A stretch of DNA of 64,000 nt from positions 1 through 64,000 of the forward strand of contig JAQSCO010000005.1 in the NCBI GenBank assembly GCA_029945445.1, in the 5' to 3' direction. Of this stretch, positions 41,159-49,980 are shown one piece after another (the stretch's first letter is position 1; each line of letters starts with the position of its first letter). The notes beneath the pieces are model-generated. The model was given only the letters and a program-made list of their open reading frames with translations, made no database searches and was not told the DNA's origin. Position numbers and translations under genes: made by a program. Source of the DNA: Lacunisphaera sp. (GTDB lineage: Bacteria > Verrucomicrobiota > Verrucomicrobiia > Opitutales > Opitutaceae).

Positions 41159-42139
41159 TTAGATTTCAGCCGGCAGGCCGGATTGCGAGGCGGATTCGAG
41201 CGCGGCCAGTTCCGCGGCGGTCAGCCGCACGGACAGCGCGGCGACGCAGTCGTCCAGCTGCGCAATCGTGCGGCAACCGACAATCGGGATCACGGGGAAC
41301 GGGCGCGACCACAGGTAGGCGAGCACGATGGCGCTGAGGTTCACGCCGCGCTGCTGCGCGATCCCGCCGGCGACGGCCGCGGCGGCGACATTGGGCGGCG
41401 TGTGGAAAATATTCTCGGTGAGGTCGGCCGGCGGCCGGGCGAGCTTGGTGTAGAAGCCCTTGGCTTGCGCAGTATACGGCACGACCGCCAGGCCGGTCTC
41501 GCGGTGGAACTGGTAGGCCGCGGGGTCGAACTTCAACAGGCCCGGATAGGGGAAGGGCCGGGCTTGCGCGCTGCCGAGGCACCAGAGGGGCTGGTTGGCG
41601 CTGAAGCCCTGCTGGCCGGACTTTTTTGCGTAGTCGTTCGCGCCGCGGAGGCGCGCGGCGCTCCAGTTCGAGCCGCCGAAGGTCCGGATTTTCCCTTCGC
41701 GGACGAAAGTATTCAGCAGGTCGACGAAATGCCCGACCGGCCGCGTGACGTCGTCGCGGTGCAGCCAGTAGAGATCGATGATGTCGGTCCGCAGCGTGCG
41801 GAGGCTGCCCTCGAGGTCGTCGCGGATCTCGGCGGCGGAGGTGCGCGGCGTTTGGAGCGACTCGATGAAGGCGTGCGCACCCTTCGTGGCGAGGACGAGC
41901 CTGACCCGGTGGCCGCGGGCCTGCAGCCAGTCGCCGAGGATGCGTTCGCTGCGGCGTTTCTCGCCGGGCTCCCAGTCCGAGTAGATGCGGGCGGTGTCGA
42001 GGAAGTTACCCCCCAGCGCCACGAAGCGGTCGAGGAGCGCAAAGCAGTCGCCTTCCGGGATCGTGGTGCCGAGGGACATCACGCCCAGGCAGAGCGGCGA
42101 GACCGACAGGCCGGTGCCGGGTAACTGCGTTCGGTTCAT
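41159..42139 (-). CDS. Aldo/keto reductase
   Basis: A 326-residue TIM-barrel oxidoreductase with the catalytic tetrad positions visible: Asp and Tyr in DTARIYSDW, Lys in LATKG and His in LYWLHRDD. NADPH-binding elements lie near the C-terminus (IPIVGCRTIAQLDDC). Probably reduces aldehydes or sugars in the cytoplasm. The ATG at 42139 begins the family-like MNRTQLPGTG; the long upstream open frame is not coding-like. It is 10 bases from the HAD gene, suggesting co-transcription. Confidence 0.88.
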   Translation of the reverse strand: MNRTQLPGTGLSVSPLCLGVMSLGTTIPEGDCFALLDRFVALGGNFLDTARIYSDWEPGEKRRSERILGDWLQARGHRVRLVLATKGAHAFIESLQTPRTSAAEIRDDLEGSLRTLRTDIIDLYWLHRDDVTRPVGHFVDLLNTFVREGKIRTFGGSNWSAARLRGANDYAKKSGQQGFSANQPLWCLGSAQARPFPYPGLLKFDPAAYQFHRETGLAVVPYTAQAKGFYTKLARPPADLTENIFHTPPNVAAAAVAGGIAQQRGVNLSAIVLAYLWSRPFPVIPIVGCRTIAQLDDCVAALSVRLTAAELAALESASQSGLPAEI

Positions 42140-42241
42140 CACTGAAGCTGAACATTTCGTCGCGGGAGCCGGCAACGCAATTGTCGCCGGGGTCTCGCGG
42201 GGAAGTTTGACGCCGCCCCGGTCGGGTGTATTTTCACCGTC

Positions 42242-42694
42242 ATGAGCACCTCCGCGCACCGGCTCGCTCTCGCCCTGCTGCTGGCCACCCTGGCCTTCGC
42301 GGGTTGCGCCTCCTCGCCGATGTCCCGCATCGATGCGAACCGGGCCCTCTATGAATCGTGGCCGTTTGAAATCCAGGAGGCGGTGCTCAACGGCCGGATC
42401 GTGGCGGGCATGACCCACGAGATGGTGGAGATGGTGGTGGGCAAGCCCTCGCAGGTCACCAGCCGCTCCGCCCGGAAGGGTGAGGAAGAGGTGTGGACTT
42501 ACAAGAAAGGCGGCGGCCTGGGCCAGGCCTTGCAAAACTCAAACATCTCATTGGGCGGCAGCGTCGGTCCGGTTTACATCGGTGGCCTCGGCGGCGGGGG
42601 ATCGGGTGCGCCGGCGGAGGTGGACGAGATGGATGTCGTCTTTCAGAACGGCGTGGTCATCCGGTCCGATGCGGGCTTGAACGGGAGCAAGTAG
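42242..42694 (+). CDS. Predicted lipoprotein with SmpA/OmlA-like start
   Basis: A 150-residue protein with a lipobox ending in LAFAGC (C22). The stretch ILNGRIVAGMTHEMVEMVVGKP-like region (about residues 49-72) resembles the BamE/OmlA fold, where a similar phrase precedes a conserved Gly-Pro or Gly-Lys-Pro. The C-terminal half has a Gly-rich region (GGLGGGGSG). It is probably anchored in the outer membrane. It is convergent with surE. Confidence 0.75.
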   Translation: MSTSAHRLALALLLATLAFAGCASSPMSRIDANRALYESWPFEIQEAVLNGRIVAGMTHEMVEMVVGKPSQVTSRSARKGEEEVWTYKKGGGLGQALQNSNISLGGSVGPVYIGGLGGGGSGAPAEVDEMDVVFQNGVVIRSDAGLNGSK

Positions 42695-42712
42695 CCGCGC
42701 CGGCCTTGCGGG

Positions 42713-43519
42713 CTAGCGGCCGAGTTTCCGGTAATCGAGGACGGTGTGGCTGATGCGGCCGGACTCGAGGCATTTGAGGTCGGTGAGCGGCTCCGGCGGC
42801 GAGACGTCGTGGCCTTGGGTCCAGATGAGCTTGTGGCGGCCGTCGGCGTCGGGCGCCGAGAAGAGGCCCGGCACGAAGAAGTGCGCCGGCACGGTGCCCT
42901 TCACCGTGGTGTCGGCGCGGCACGGGAAGGGGAAATTGATGTTGTGCACGGTGAAGCCGTGCGGCGGGGTCTGCGGCAGCAACTCGCCGGCGAGCCGCGC
43001 GGCGTGTGCGGCGGAAACCTTGAGCGTCGCCGTGAGCTCGGCGCCGGGCTGGCCGCCGTGATCCTTCAGGTCGTTGTAGACCTTGACCGAGACATCCTGT
43101 GAGAAGGCGATGGCCGGCAGGCCGTGCAGCACGCCCTCGAGCGCGGCGCAGACGGTGCCGCTGGCGAGGATGAAGCCGAGCGTGCAGTTGAAGCCGACGT
43201 TGATGCCGCTCACCACGCCTTCGACGCACGTCGTTTGCACCGGGCCGGCGGCACCGGTTTTTTTCGGCAGCAGGTGCGCGATGGCGATGTTGACGCAGTC
43301 TGACGGCGTGCCGTCGACCGTCCAGGTCGGGCAGCCGAAACCGTGGTCGGCCTTGGTGGACTGGACGAGCCGGTGCCGGGTCTTGGCGGCACCGGTCCAG
43401 CTCTGCTCCAGCAGCGGGGCGACGACGTAGAGCTCGTGACCGGCGGCCTTGAGCGCGTGGACGAGTTCGTGAAAAAAGACCGAGTTGATGCCGTCATCAT
43501 TCGTGACCAGAAGCTTCAT
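42713..43519 (-). CDS. surE: 5'/3'-nucleotidase SurE
   Basis: A 268-residue metal-dependent phosphatase that starts with the signature MKLLVTNDDGIN, where the Asp pair binds the metal. Further family motifs are DGTPSDCVNIA and VSGINVGFN. SurE dephosphorylates nucleoside 5'/3'-monophosphates and short polyphosphates and is linked to stationary-phase survival. The ATG at 43519 is chosen over a short extension. The DUF2127 gene ends 21 bases upstream on the same strand. Confidence 0.9.
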   Translation of the reverse strand: MKLLVTNDDGINSVFFHELVHALKAAGHELYVVAPLLEQSWTGAAKTRHRLVQSTKADHGFGCPTWTVDGTPSDCVNIAIAHLLPKKTGAAGPVQTTCVEGVVSGINVGFNCTLGFILASGTVCAALEGVLHGLPAIAFSQDVSVKVYNDLKDHGGQPGAELTATLKVSAAHAARLAGELLPQTPPHGFTVHNINFPFPCRADTTVKGTVPAHFFVPGLFSAPDADGRHKLIWTQGHDVSPPEPLTDLKCLESGRISHTVLDYRKLGR

Positions 43520-43540
43520 GGGGAAGCCATCAGCCAACCA

Positions 43541-44044
43541 TTAACTGCCGGCCTCTGTCAGCTTCTTTTCCTCGGCCGCGGCATGCTTGCGCCTGCTCTC
43601 GGTGAGCAGCCAGACCATGTAGCCGACGACGATCAGATTGAGCACGAGCGCGGCGGCCTTGAGCCACGTCACGTGCACGGCAAGTTCGTAGATCTCGACC
43701 GGCACATAGACGGCGCCGCTGAGCGCGGCAAACCACTCGGCCCAGCGGCGGCCATGCCAGAGCCCGTAGGTCTCGACAAAGCGCACGGCCGCGTAGAGCG
43801 CGGCGAAGCCCGCCATCATCCAGAGGTGGGCGTCGGAGACCTCGTTCATCGCCCGGATGAACACCTGCGGGTAATGGTTGGCCGGGTCGAGGTGCATCCG
43901 GTGCACGATGCGTTCCGCCAGGTCGTCCGCATCCTTGCCGAGGAAACTCAGCAGACCAAAGCCGGCAATGAGCACGACCGCGCCCTTGAACGCCTCAAAG
44001 ACCGCAATGAAGCGGAGGGCCTTGTGCTGGCGGGGGGAGGTCAT
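43541..44044 (-). CDS. DUF2127 family membrane protein
   Basis: A 167-residue protein with four hydrophobic segments; family features are the N-terminal ALRFIAVFEAFKGAVVLI and the central ETYGLWHGRRWAEWFAALSG. DUF2127 has no known function. The ATG at 44044 is used; an upstream TTG would add three residues. It is probably co-transcribed with surE. Confidence 0.83.
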   Translation of the reverse strand: MTSPRQHKALRFIAVFEAFKGAVVLIAGFGLLSFLGKDADDLAERIVHRMHLDPANHYPQVFIRAMNEVSDAHLWMMAGFAALYAAVRFVETYGLWHGRRWAEWFAALSGAVYVPVEIYELAVHVTWLKAAALVLNLIVVGYMVWLLTESRRKHAAAEEKKLTEAGS

Positions 44045-44095
44045 GACGGGCAATGTAGCGATGCCGGGCAGGTCTGCAATGACGAGTGGGGGGGG

Positions 44096-44129
44096 TAGAA
44101 AAAAGCCGCGGGCTCTGGCCCGCGGCTTT
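44096..44129 (-). terminator. Rho-independent terminator of pnp
   Basis: On the minus strand, a 12-base stem (plus-strand positions 44102-44113 and 44118-44129, core GCCGCGGGC) with a four-base loop is followed by a run of Ts. It lies 22 bases after the pnp stop. Confidence 0.85.
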
Positions 44130-44151
44130 GAAGTTTCCGGTGACGGTCGGG

Positions 44152-46344
44152 TTACGACTGGACCGGGGCGGCCTCGGCGGGGGCGGGGGCGCCACCGGCG
44201 TGCTTCTGCGCCTCGAGCTCGGCCATGGCGGCCTTGCGCGAGAGGCGGACCTTGCCGGAACGCTCGTCGATGCCGACGACCTTGACGGTGATGGACTCGC
44301 CCATCTTGACGACATCCTCGGTGCGACGGACCCGGAAGTCAGCCAGTTCGGAGATGTGGCACAGGCCTTCCTTACCCGGGAGACACTCGACGAAGCAGCC
44401 GAACTCCTTGATGCCGGTGACGCGGCCGGTGTAGGTCTTGCCCATCTCGAGCTGGGAGCCGCCGCCGCAGAGGGCGTCGATCTCCTGCATGGCGCGGTTC
44501 ATCGCGTCGGCATTGTTCGAGTAGATGAAGACCTTGCCCGAGTCGTCGTCGGCGATGTCGATCTGCGCGCCGGTCGTCTCGGTGATGCGGCGGATCGTCT
44601 TGCCGCCGGGCCCGATGAGCAGGCCGATCTTCTCGGGATCGATCTGGATCGTCTGGATGCGCGGGGCGTATTGGCTGAGGTCCTTGCGGGGCGCCGGGAG
44701 GGACGCGAGCATGACCTTGAGGATCTCGATGCGGGCGTCGCGGGCCTGCATGATGGCGGTCTTGGCGATCTCGAAGGGCAGGCCGTTGATCTTGAGGTCG
44801 AGCTGGAAGCCCGTGATGCCCTTGGTGGTGCCGGCGACCTTGAAGTCCATGTCGCCGAAATGATCCTCTTCCCCGAGGATGTCGGTGATGGTGGTCCACT
44901 TCGTGATCGAACCGTCGGCCGCCATCTCGGTCATGAGGCCGCAGGAGATGCCGGCGACGGGGGCGATGATCGGCACGCCGGCGTCCATGAGGGCGAGGCA
45001 GCCGCCGCAGATCGAGGCCATCGAGGTCGAGCCGTTGGAGGCCATGATCTCGGAGACGACGCGGATGGAGTAGGGGAACGCATCCTCGGGGGGGAGCACC
45101 GGGACGAGCGAGCGCTCGGCGAGGGCGCCGTGGCCGATTTCGCGGCGGCCGGGGCCGATGAAGCGGCCGGCCTCGCCGACGGAGAACGGCGGGAAGTTGT
45201 AGTGCAGGATGAAGCTCTTCGAGGTGGCGCCGCCGGTGAGGCCGTCCATGTCCTGGGCTTCCTTGGTCGGCCCGAGGGTGACGATGGCGATGTTCTGGGT
45301 GTCGCCGCGCTGGAACATGGCGGAACCATGGACGCGGGGCAGCACGCCGACCTGCGCCAGCAGGGGACGGAGCGACTTCGCGTCGCGGTGATCCGAGCGG
45401 GTGCCCTTGGCGAGCACGGTGGCGCGGTAGGCCTTGTATTGCAGGTCCTCGAACACGACGTTCAGGTCGACGTCGGTGAACTTGCCTTCGCCGAGTTCCT
45501 TGAGGAGGGCGGCCTTGGCCTCTTCCTTCAGGAGCTTAACGTTGGCGGAGCGGACGTTCTTCTCGAAGCCGAAGATGGCGGCGGAGACGCGCTCGGCCGG
45601 GACGACGCGCTCGATGATGGCGCGGGCCTCGGGGGTGGCGCCGATGAGCTTGAAGGTGGCCTTCGGCTTGCCGGCGAGCTTCTGCAGTTCCTTGATCGCG
45701 GCGATGACGGGCTGGATGGCCTGGTGGCCGAACGCGAGCGCCTCGATGAACTTCTCCTCGGCGATCTGGTCGGCCGAGCCCTCGATCATCAGCATGTCCT
45801 TCTCGTTGCCAACGTAGATGAGGTCGAGCGAGGACGAGAACATCTGCTCGATGGTCGGGTTGGCGACGAACTGGTCGTCGATCAGGGCGACGCGCACGCA
45901 GCCGATCGGCCCGTTCCACGGGATGTCGGAGATGGCGAGGGCGGCGCTGGCGCCGTTGACCATCGCGATATCGGAATCATGGATGAGGTCGGCCGACATG
46001 AGCTGGCCGATGATCTGCACCTCGTTGAGGAAACCCTCGGGGAAGAGCGGGCGGCAGGGGCGGTCGCAGAGGCGGGAGATCAGGATCTCGCGCTCGGAGG
46101 GCCGGCCCTCGCGCTTGAAGTAGCCGCCCGGGAAGCGGCCGGCCGCGGCGTATTTGTCGCGGTAGTCGCAGGTCAGCGGGAAGAAGTCCTGGCCGGGGCG
46201 CATGGTCTGCGCGGCGCAGGCCGTGACGAAGACGTTGGTCTCGCCGACGTTGACGTTGACGGCGCCACCCGCGAGCTGGGCGATGGAACCGGTGGAGAAG
46301 GTCATGCCCAGGCCGGGCACGGTGACATTATGTTTCTGATTCAT
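44152..46344 (-). CDS. pnp: Polyribonucleotide nucleotidyltransferase (PNPase)
   Basis: A 730-residue protein with two RNase PH domains, an alpha-helical linker, a KH domain ([15 protein letters not shown]) and an S1 domain ([18 protein letters not shown]). Motifs for phosphorolysis are present in the second PH domain ([17 protein letters not shown]). PNPase degrades RNA 3'-5' with phosphate and forms degradosome-type complexes. It follows rpsO, the common bacterial arrangement, and ends in a strong terminator. Confidence 0.96.
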   Translation of the reverse strand: MNQKHNVTVPGLGMTFSTGSIAQLAGGAVNVNVGETNVFVTACAAQTMRPGQDFFPLTCDYRDKYAAAGRFPGGYFKREGRPSEREILISRLCDRPCRPLFPEGFLNEVQIIGQLMSADLIHDSDIAMVNGASAALAISDIPWNGPIGCVRVALIDDQFVANPTIEQMFSSSLDLIYVGNEKDMLMIEGSADQIAEEKFIEALAFGHQAIQPVIAAIKELQKLAGKPKATFKLIGATPEARAIIERVVPAERVSAAIFGFEKNVRSANVKLLKEEAKAALLKELGEGKFTDVDLNVVFEDLQYKAYRATVLAKGTRSDHRDAKSLRPLLAQVGVLPRVHGSAMFQRGDTQNIAIVTLGPTKEAQDMDGLTGGATSKSFILHYNFPPFSVGEAGRFIGPGRREIGHGALAERSLVPVLPPEDAFPYSIRVVSEIMASNGSTSMASICGGCLALMDAGVPIIAPVAGISCGLMTEMAADGSITKWTTITDILGEEDHFGDMDFKVAGTTKGITGFQLDLKINGLPFEIAKTAIMQARDARIEILKVMLASLPAPRKDLSQYAPRIQTIQIDPEKIGLLIGPGGKTIRRITETTGAQIDIADDDSGKVFIYSNNADAMNRAMQEIDALCGGGSQLEMGKTYTGRVTGIKEFGCFVECLPGKEGLCHISELADFRVRRTEDVVKMGESITVKVVGIDERSGKVRLSRKAAMAELEAQKHAGGAPAPAEAAPVQS

Positions 46345-46472
46345 TTGCTTTTCGGATTGTTGCGCGGCGGCCGGCCGGATTGCCGGACATCGCGCGGGGT
46401 CGGATGATTTTCCGTTTTCTGGCCCCTTTGAATCAGCTCCGGAGAAATTTCGGATTACGGCTCTCGTCCGGT

Positions 46473-46524
46473 TGTAGGAGCGGCTTTACGCCGCGATTGG
46501 TCGGGGCGTAAAGCCCCTCCTACA
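46473..46524. repeat. Inverted repeat (TGTAGGAG family) between pnp and rpsO
   Basis: Arms 46473-46493 and 46504-46524 pair at 19 of 21 positions around a 10-base loop. The outer TGTAGGAG phrase is related to the repeat at 18800-18860. The rest of the 240-base pnp upstream region holds no gene. Confidence 0.8.
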
Positions 46525-46577
46525 GTTTCAGATCGGAGGAGTAAGCGGAAATCTCTCTAGGGGCTGCTTCGGAGGGG

Positions 46578-46611
46578 TTGAACAAAAGGCGGCCCGTCGG
46601 TGGGCCGCCTT
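46578..46611 (-). terminator. Rho-independent terminator or attenuator after rpsO
   Basis: A 10-base GC-rich stem (AAGGCGGCCC, arms 46586-46595 and 46602-46611) is followed on the minus strand by TTTTGTT. It lies 13 bases after the rpsO stop and would separate rpsO from pnp expression. Confidence 0.8.
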
Positions 46612-46624
46612 GCGTGAAAACGGG

Positions 46625-46888
46625 TTACTTGCGGAGACTCAGCTTCTGCAGCAGGTCGTTGTATTTGGCGAGGTCCTCGCTCTTGACGTAATCAAGAAGC
46701 TTGCGACGGCGGCTCGCCATCTGGAGAAGGCCGCGGCGGCTGTGAAAGTCCTTGCGATGCGTGCGCAGGTGCTCGGTCAGGTGATTGATCCGGGCGGTGA
46801 GCAGCGCGATCTGGACGTCGCTGGAGCCGGTGTCCTTCTCGTGGGTTTTATACTGGGCGATGACTTCTGACTTAACGGGTTGTGACAT
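46625..46888 (-). CDS. rpsO: 30S ribosomal protein S15
   Basis: An 87-residue protein with the S15 signature: [22 protein letters not shown] and [21 protein letters not shown]15 binds the three-way junction of helices 20-22 in 16S rRNA early in 30S assembly. S15 commonly represses its own translation through leader RNA structures, and a structured upstream region is present here (see regulatory feature). Confidence 0.97.
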   Translation of the reverse strand: MSQPVKSEVIAQYKTHEKDTGSSDVQIALLTARINHLTEHLRTHRKDFHSRRGLLQMASRRRKLLDYVKSEDLAKYNDLLQKLSLRK

Positions 46889-46919
46889 GGTTTAGGTTGT
46901 TGATGACGCGGTCTTTGTT

Positions 46920-47018
46920 GGAGCTTTCGCTCCGTGCCGCCCGCTTTTGGAAGGCCGGCGGCACCGTTAGTTGCCCGGTTGCCCGGACTGACCGTGGTGG
47001 GAACCTGCGACCAGCAGG
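46920..47018 (-). promoter_or_regulatory. Candidate structured leader of rpsO
   Basis: Read on the minus strand, three hairpins precede rpsO: CCTGC/GCAGG (47004-47018), an eight-base stem GTGCCGCC/GGCGGCAC (46934-46964) and GGAGC-GAAA-GCTCC with a GNRA loop (46920-46933). The last two abut, so they could stack. Such leaders are a common target of S15 autoregulation, but no covariance data are available here. The rest of the 222-base gap to the next gene shows nothing else. Confidence 0.45.
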
Positions 47019-47110
47019 CTCTCACTAACGAAGGGGCCATTAACTAAACCGGCACCCCACCAAGCAAGCGAAATTTTGCGGTAACGCGAGTGGGACAGGG
47101 TGGCGCGGAA

Positions 47111-47593
47111 TCACCCAGCTAAAGCGATGGGAATCTGTTTCTTTCCCCAGTTACCCAAGCGTGCTCCAAAGAGCCGACCAATGTAGTAGGTGAGGATGAG
47201 AAACGGAAGAGCCATCGTGAATGCGAGAACCGGGAAAAGTAGCGGGGTCCATGAAGTTATTGCAGTCCAGGTGGCGGCCAGAAGCACGTAGCCTACAATG
47301 AAATTGGATTTTCGTGTTTCTAGGCGCCCTTGAAAGTAGCCGGCCAATGTTGCGGGCAGGAGTAAGGTGATAGTATAGAGATCGGCGAGATATACGGTAA
47401 ATGCGATCACCATGCCGTTCCTCTCGATAATGCCATCCGCCTCAGTGAGGCCGGTTAATTGAACTACGCGAGACAGCAACATATAAGGGCCATGGCTTAA
47501 GACTGGTTCGAAAATGCCTGCATCGCTGGATCCGACGAAGAGGAACCCCAAGCCAAGGATGACGACCAAGAACGCGGGCAACCAAGTTTTCAT
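47111..47593 (-). CDS. Membrane protein of unknown function
   Basis: A 160-residue protein with four hydrophobic segments (about residues 4-22, 64-82, 98-116 and 120-142); no family recognised. Its DNA is visibly less GC-rich and uses more A/T-ending codons than the neighbours, which may mean recent acquisition. It follows the DUF721 gene by nine bases on the same strand. Confidence 0.65.
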   Translation of the reverse strand: MKTWLPAFLVVILGLGFLFVGSSDAGIFEPVLSHGPYMLLSRVVQLTGLTEADGIIERNGMVIAFTVYLADLYTITLLLPATLAGYFQGRLETRKSNFIVGYVLLAATWTAITSWTPLLFPVLAFTMALPFLILTYYIGRLFGARLGNWGKKQIPIALAG

Positions 47594-47602
47594 AAAAGCG
47601 TT

Positions 47603-48001
47603 TTACCCTGACCGCAGCGCCAGACCCTTGATGTGGCCGCAGCCGGGCAGCTTTTTCAGTTTCTCCATGATGCTCTCGCGGTGCTGGAAGAGTTCGTTGC
47701 GGACGACGGCGTGCGAGACGAGCACGACGAGCAGGTTCTTCTCCACCGTGACCGGGTGGGAATAGGAGGCGTTGGCGACACCGACGAGTTCGGGCCATTT
47801 TTCGCGGATGCTGTGCTCAAGCGAGTCGTGGCTGATGCGGTATTTGACCAGCAGCTCGTCGATCACGGACGACAGCTCGGTGACCTTGCGTTTCTTCGAG
47901 CGGCTCCGGTCCTCCGGCAGTTCGCGCAGGCCGGCGATGAGGTTCTCTACCGCGCGCGAAAATTTCTTGGGCTCGTCGTGTGACACGACGAGAAGTAACA
48001 A
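47603..48001 (-). CDS. DUF721 family protein
   Basis: Up to 132 residues, with the DUF721 pattern: VIDELLVKYRISHDSLEHSIREKWPELVG-like region and a C-terminal LLVVLVSHAVVRNELFQHR. DUF721 proteins are small, often near DNA-replication or secretion genes, and uncharacterised. The start is uncertain: TTG at 48001 is the longest, while GTG at 47986 (VSHDEPKKF) is equally reasonable. No ribosome binding site decides between them. Confidence 0.78.
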   Translation of the reverse strand: MLLLVVSHDEPKKFSRAVENLIAGLRELPEDRSRSKKRKVTELSSVIDELLVKYRISHDSLEHSIREKWPELVGVANASYSHPVTVEKNLLVVLVSHAVVRNELFQHRESIMEKLKKLPGCGHIKGLALRSG

Positions 48002-48064
48002 GGATCAAGGGACAAGTGACAAGAGATGAATGCCAGACCCTTGCTACTTGAACCTTGGCACTTG

Positions 48065-49816
48065 TCACTTACCGCCAGTGGCGGTCTGCCGGTCGTAGAG
48101 CGACTTGTAGAGCGCGTTGCCGGCGTGCAGCGACGCATGGTCGCCCGACGCGACGATTTTCCCCTGGTCGAACACCAGGATCATCGAGGCGTCGCGGATG
48201 GTGCTGAAGCGGTGCGCAATGATGAGCACGGTCTTGCCCACCACCAAGTGCTGGAGCGCGTCCTGCACCGCCGCCTCACTGTCGGAGTCGAGCGCGCTGG
48301 TGGCCTCGTCGAGGATGAGGATGGGCGCGGAGCGCAGGAAGGCGCGGGCGATGGCAATGCGCTGCTTCTGGCCGCCGGAGAGCAGGGCGCCACGCTCGCC
48401 GACGATCGTGTCGTAGCCCTGCGGCAGGCCGGTGATGAAGTCGTGGGCATGCGCGTTCCCGGCGGCGGCCAGGACCTGCTCGCGCGTCGCGGTGACGTCG
48501 CCGAGCAGCAGGTTGTTGAAGATGGTGTCGTTGAAGAGCACGGGCTCCTGCGAGACGAGGGCGATGTTGCGGCGCAGGTCGGCAAGGCGCATCTGCCGCA
48601 CGTCAATGCCGTCGATGGTCACGCCGCCCGCCGCGACCTCGTAGAAGCGCGGCACGAGGTTGGCGAAGGTGCTCTTGCCCGCACCGCTTGGGCCGACGAG
48701 CGCGCAGACGGTGCCGGCGGGGATGGCCGCGGTGACGTTCCGCAGGGCGGGCGTCTCGCCGTAGGCGAAGGTGACGTCGTTGAACGCGATGTCGCCGCGC
48801 AGGCGCTTGACCGTCGCGGGCGCGGCCGGGTCGGTGATGGTCACCGGCTCGTCGAGGATGTATTCGAGGCGCGAGAGCGAGGCGGCGCCGCGGTTGATCT
48901 CGCTGTTGAGGTAGCCGAGTTTCTTGATCGGCTCGTAGCACAGGTAGAGCGCGGTGATGATCGAGAGGAAGGTCTCCAGTTTCACGCCGGCGTAGTAGGC
49001 GAAGATCAGCGTCGCGGCGATGCCGACGGCGGAGAGCAGCTCAATGGCCGGGGTGAGGGCCTGCGCATATTTCACGACCTTCATCTGCGCGGTGATCAGC
49101 CGGTTCGTCGACTGGCCGAAGCGCTCGGTCTCGCGCTGCTCGAGGCCGAAGGCGCGGACCTCGCGCGCGGCGGCGAGGTTTTCGTTCAACTGCGACGAGA
49201 CATCGCCCAGCTGGTCCTGCACCTGCTGGGCGCGCTTCACGATCTTCTTGCCCACATAGTGCACGGGCAGGACGGTCAGCGGCACGATGGCGAGGCAGAC
49301 CAGCACGGTCAGCGCGCCGTCGGTGGTGAAGGCCTGCCACACGAGGAAGCCGAGCGCGCCGAGCAGTGCCATCGGCTGCTTGACGCCGTCGTTGGCGATG
49401 AGCGTCAGGGTGGACTGCAACTGCGCGCTGTCCGCGATGCCGCGCGAGAGCAGGTCGCCGCTGGACTCCTTTTGCAGGAACGAGAGCGGGAGCACCTGCA
49501 GCTTGCGGAAGTAGTCGAGCCGCACGCCCTCGAGGATGCGCACGCCGGTCAGCTGCACGTAATAGCTGTTGAGAAAGCTGCTGACCGCCCGGAGCAGGAA
49601 AAGCATGGGCACGGTGGCGGCGATCAGGATCACGTCGGCCATGGGCATGGCGTGCGGGCCGGTGCGGTCGAAGATCACCGGGAAGACATACTTGATCAGC
49701 AGCGGCAGGCCGAGGCCGTTGGTCGCGCCGAAAAGCAGGCCGTAGAACACCGCCGCGGTGAGCGTGCTTCGGTTGGAGCGCAGATAGCGGAAATAGGGGC
49801 GGAAGCGGCGGAACAT
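48065..49816 (-). CDS. ABC transporter with fused permease and ATPase (MsbA-like)
   Basis: A 583-residue half-transporter. The N-terminal half has six membrane segments with the ABC exporter fold; the C-terminal ATPase has Walker A GPSGAGKST, signature LLSGGQKQR, Walker B ILILDEATSALD and the switch His in IAHRF. MsbA-type exporters flip lipid A core or other lipids from the inner leaflet; the substrate here is not certain. The ATG at 49816 is chosen over a repeat-like extension. It is downstream of oppC but separated by a palindrome-rich 164-base gap, so it may have its own promoter. Confidence 0.88.
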   Translation of the reverse strand: MFRRFRPYFRYLRSNRSTLTAAVFYGLLFGATNGLGLPLLIKYVFPVIFDRTGPHAMPMADVILIAATVPMLFLLRAVSSFLNSYYVQLTGVRILEGVRLDYFRKLQVLPLSFLQKESSGDLLSRGIADSAQLQSTLTLIANDGVKQPMALLGALGFLVWQAFTTDGALTVLVCLAIVPLTVLPVHYVGKKIVKRAQQVQDQLGDVSSQLNENLAAAREVRAFGLEQRETERFGQSTNRLITAQMKVVKYAQALTPAIELLSAVGIAATLIFAYYAGVKLETFLSIITALYLCYEPIKKLGYLNSEINRGAASLSRLEYILDEPVTITDPAAPATVKRLRGDIAFNDVTFAYGETPALRNVTAAIPAGTVCALVGPSGAGKSTFANLVPRFYEVAAGGVTIDGIDVRQMRLADLRRNIALVSQEPVLFNDTIFNNLLLGDVTATREQVLAAAGNAHAHDFITGLPQGYDTIVGERGALLSGGQKQRIAIARAFLRSAPILILDEATSALDSDSEAAVQDALQHLVVGKTVLIIAHRFSTIRDASMILVFDQGKIVASGDHASLHAGNALYKSLYDRQTATGGK

Positions 49817-49924
49817 ACGGGCGGAGGACCCGCCTTCGCCCCGACTAGCGGGACTACGGCGAGGCAAGCAGATGACAGATTACATGGGATGGAAGCCAGA
49901 CGGAAAATCCTCGCGAAAGTTCCC

Positions 49925-49976
49925 TGGAGGGTCGGCCTCCCGGCCGACCGCGGCCCGTCAGGAGACGGGCCCTCCA
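49925..49976. repeat. Cloverleaf-like repeat with two inner hairpins
   Basis: An outer stem TGGAGGG/CCCTCCA (49925-49931 with 49970-49976) encloses two perfect hairpins: GTCGGCC-TCCC-GGCCGAC (49931-49948) and GGCCCGTC-AGGA-GACGGGCC (49952-49971). It lies four bases after the end of oppC and may act as a processing or termination element. Confidence 0.75.
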
Positions 49977-49980
49977 ACAC

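Noticed and set aside
44086..46407. A 773-codon open frame opposite pnp
   Set aside because: It exactly covers the strongly conserved pnp gene and has only mirror-image low-complexity sequence.
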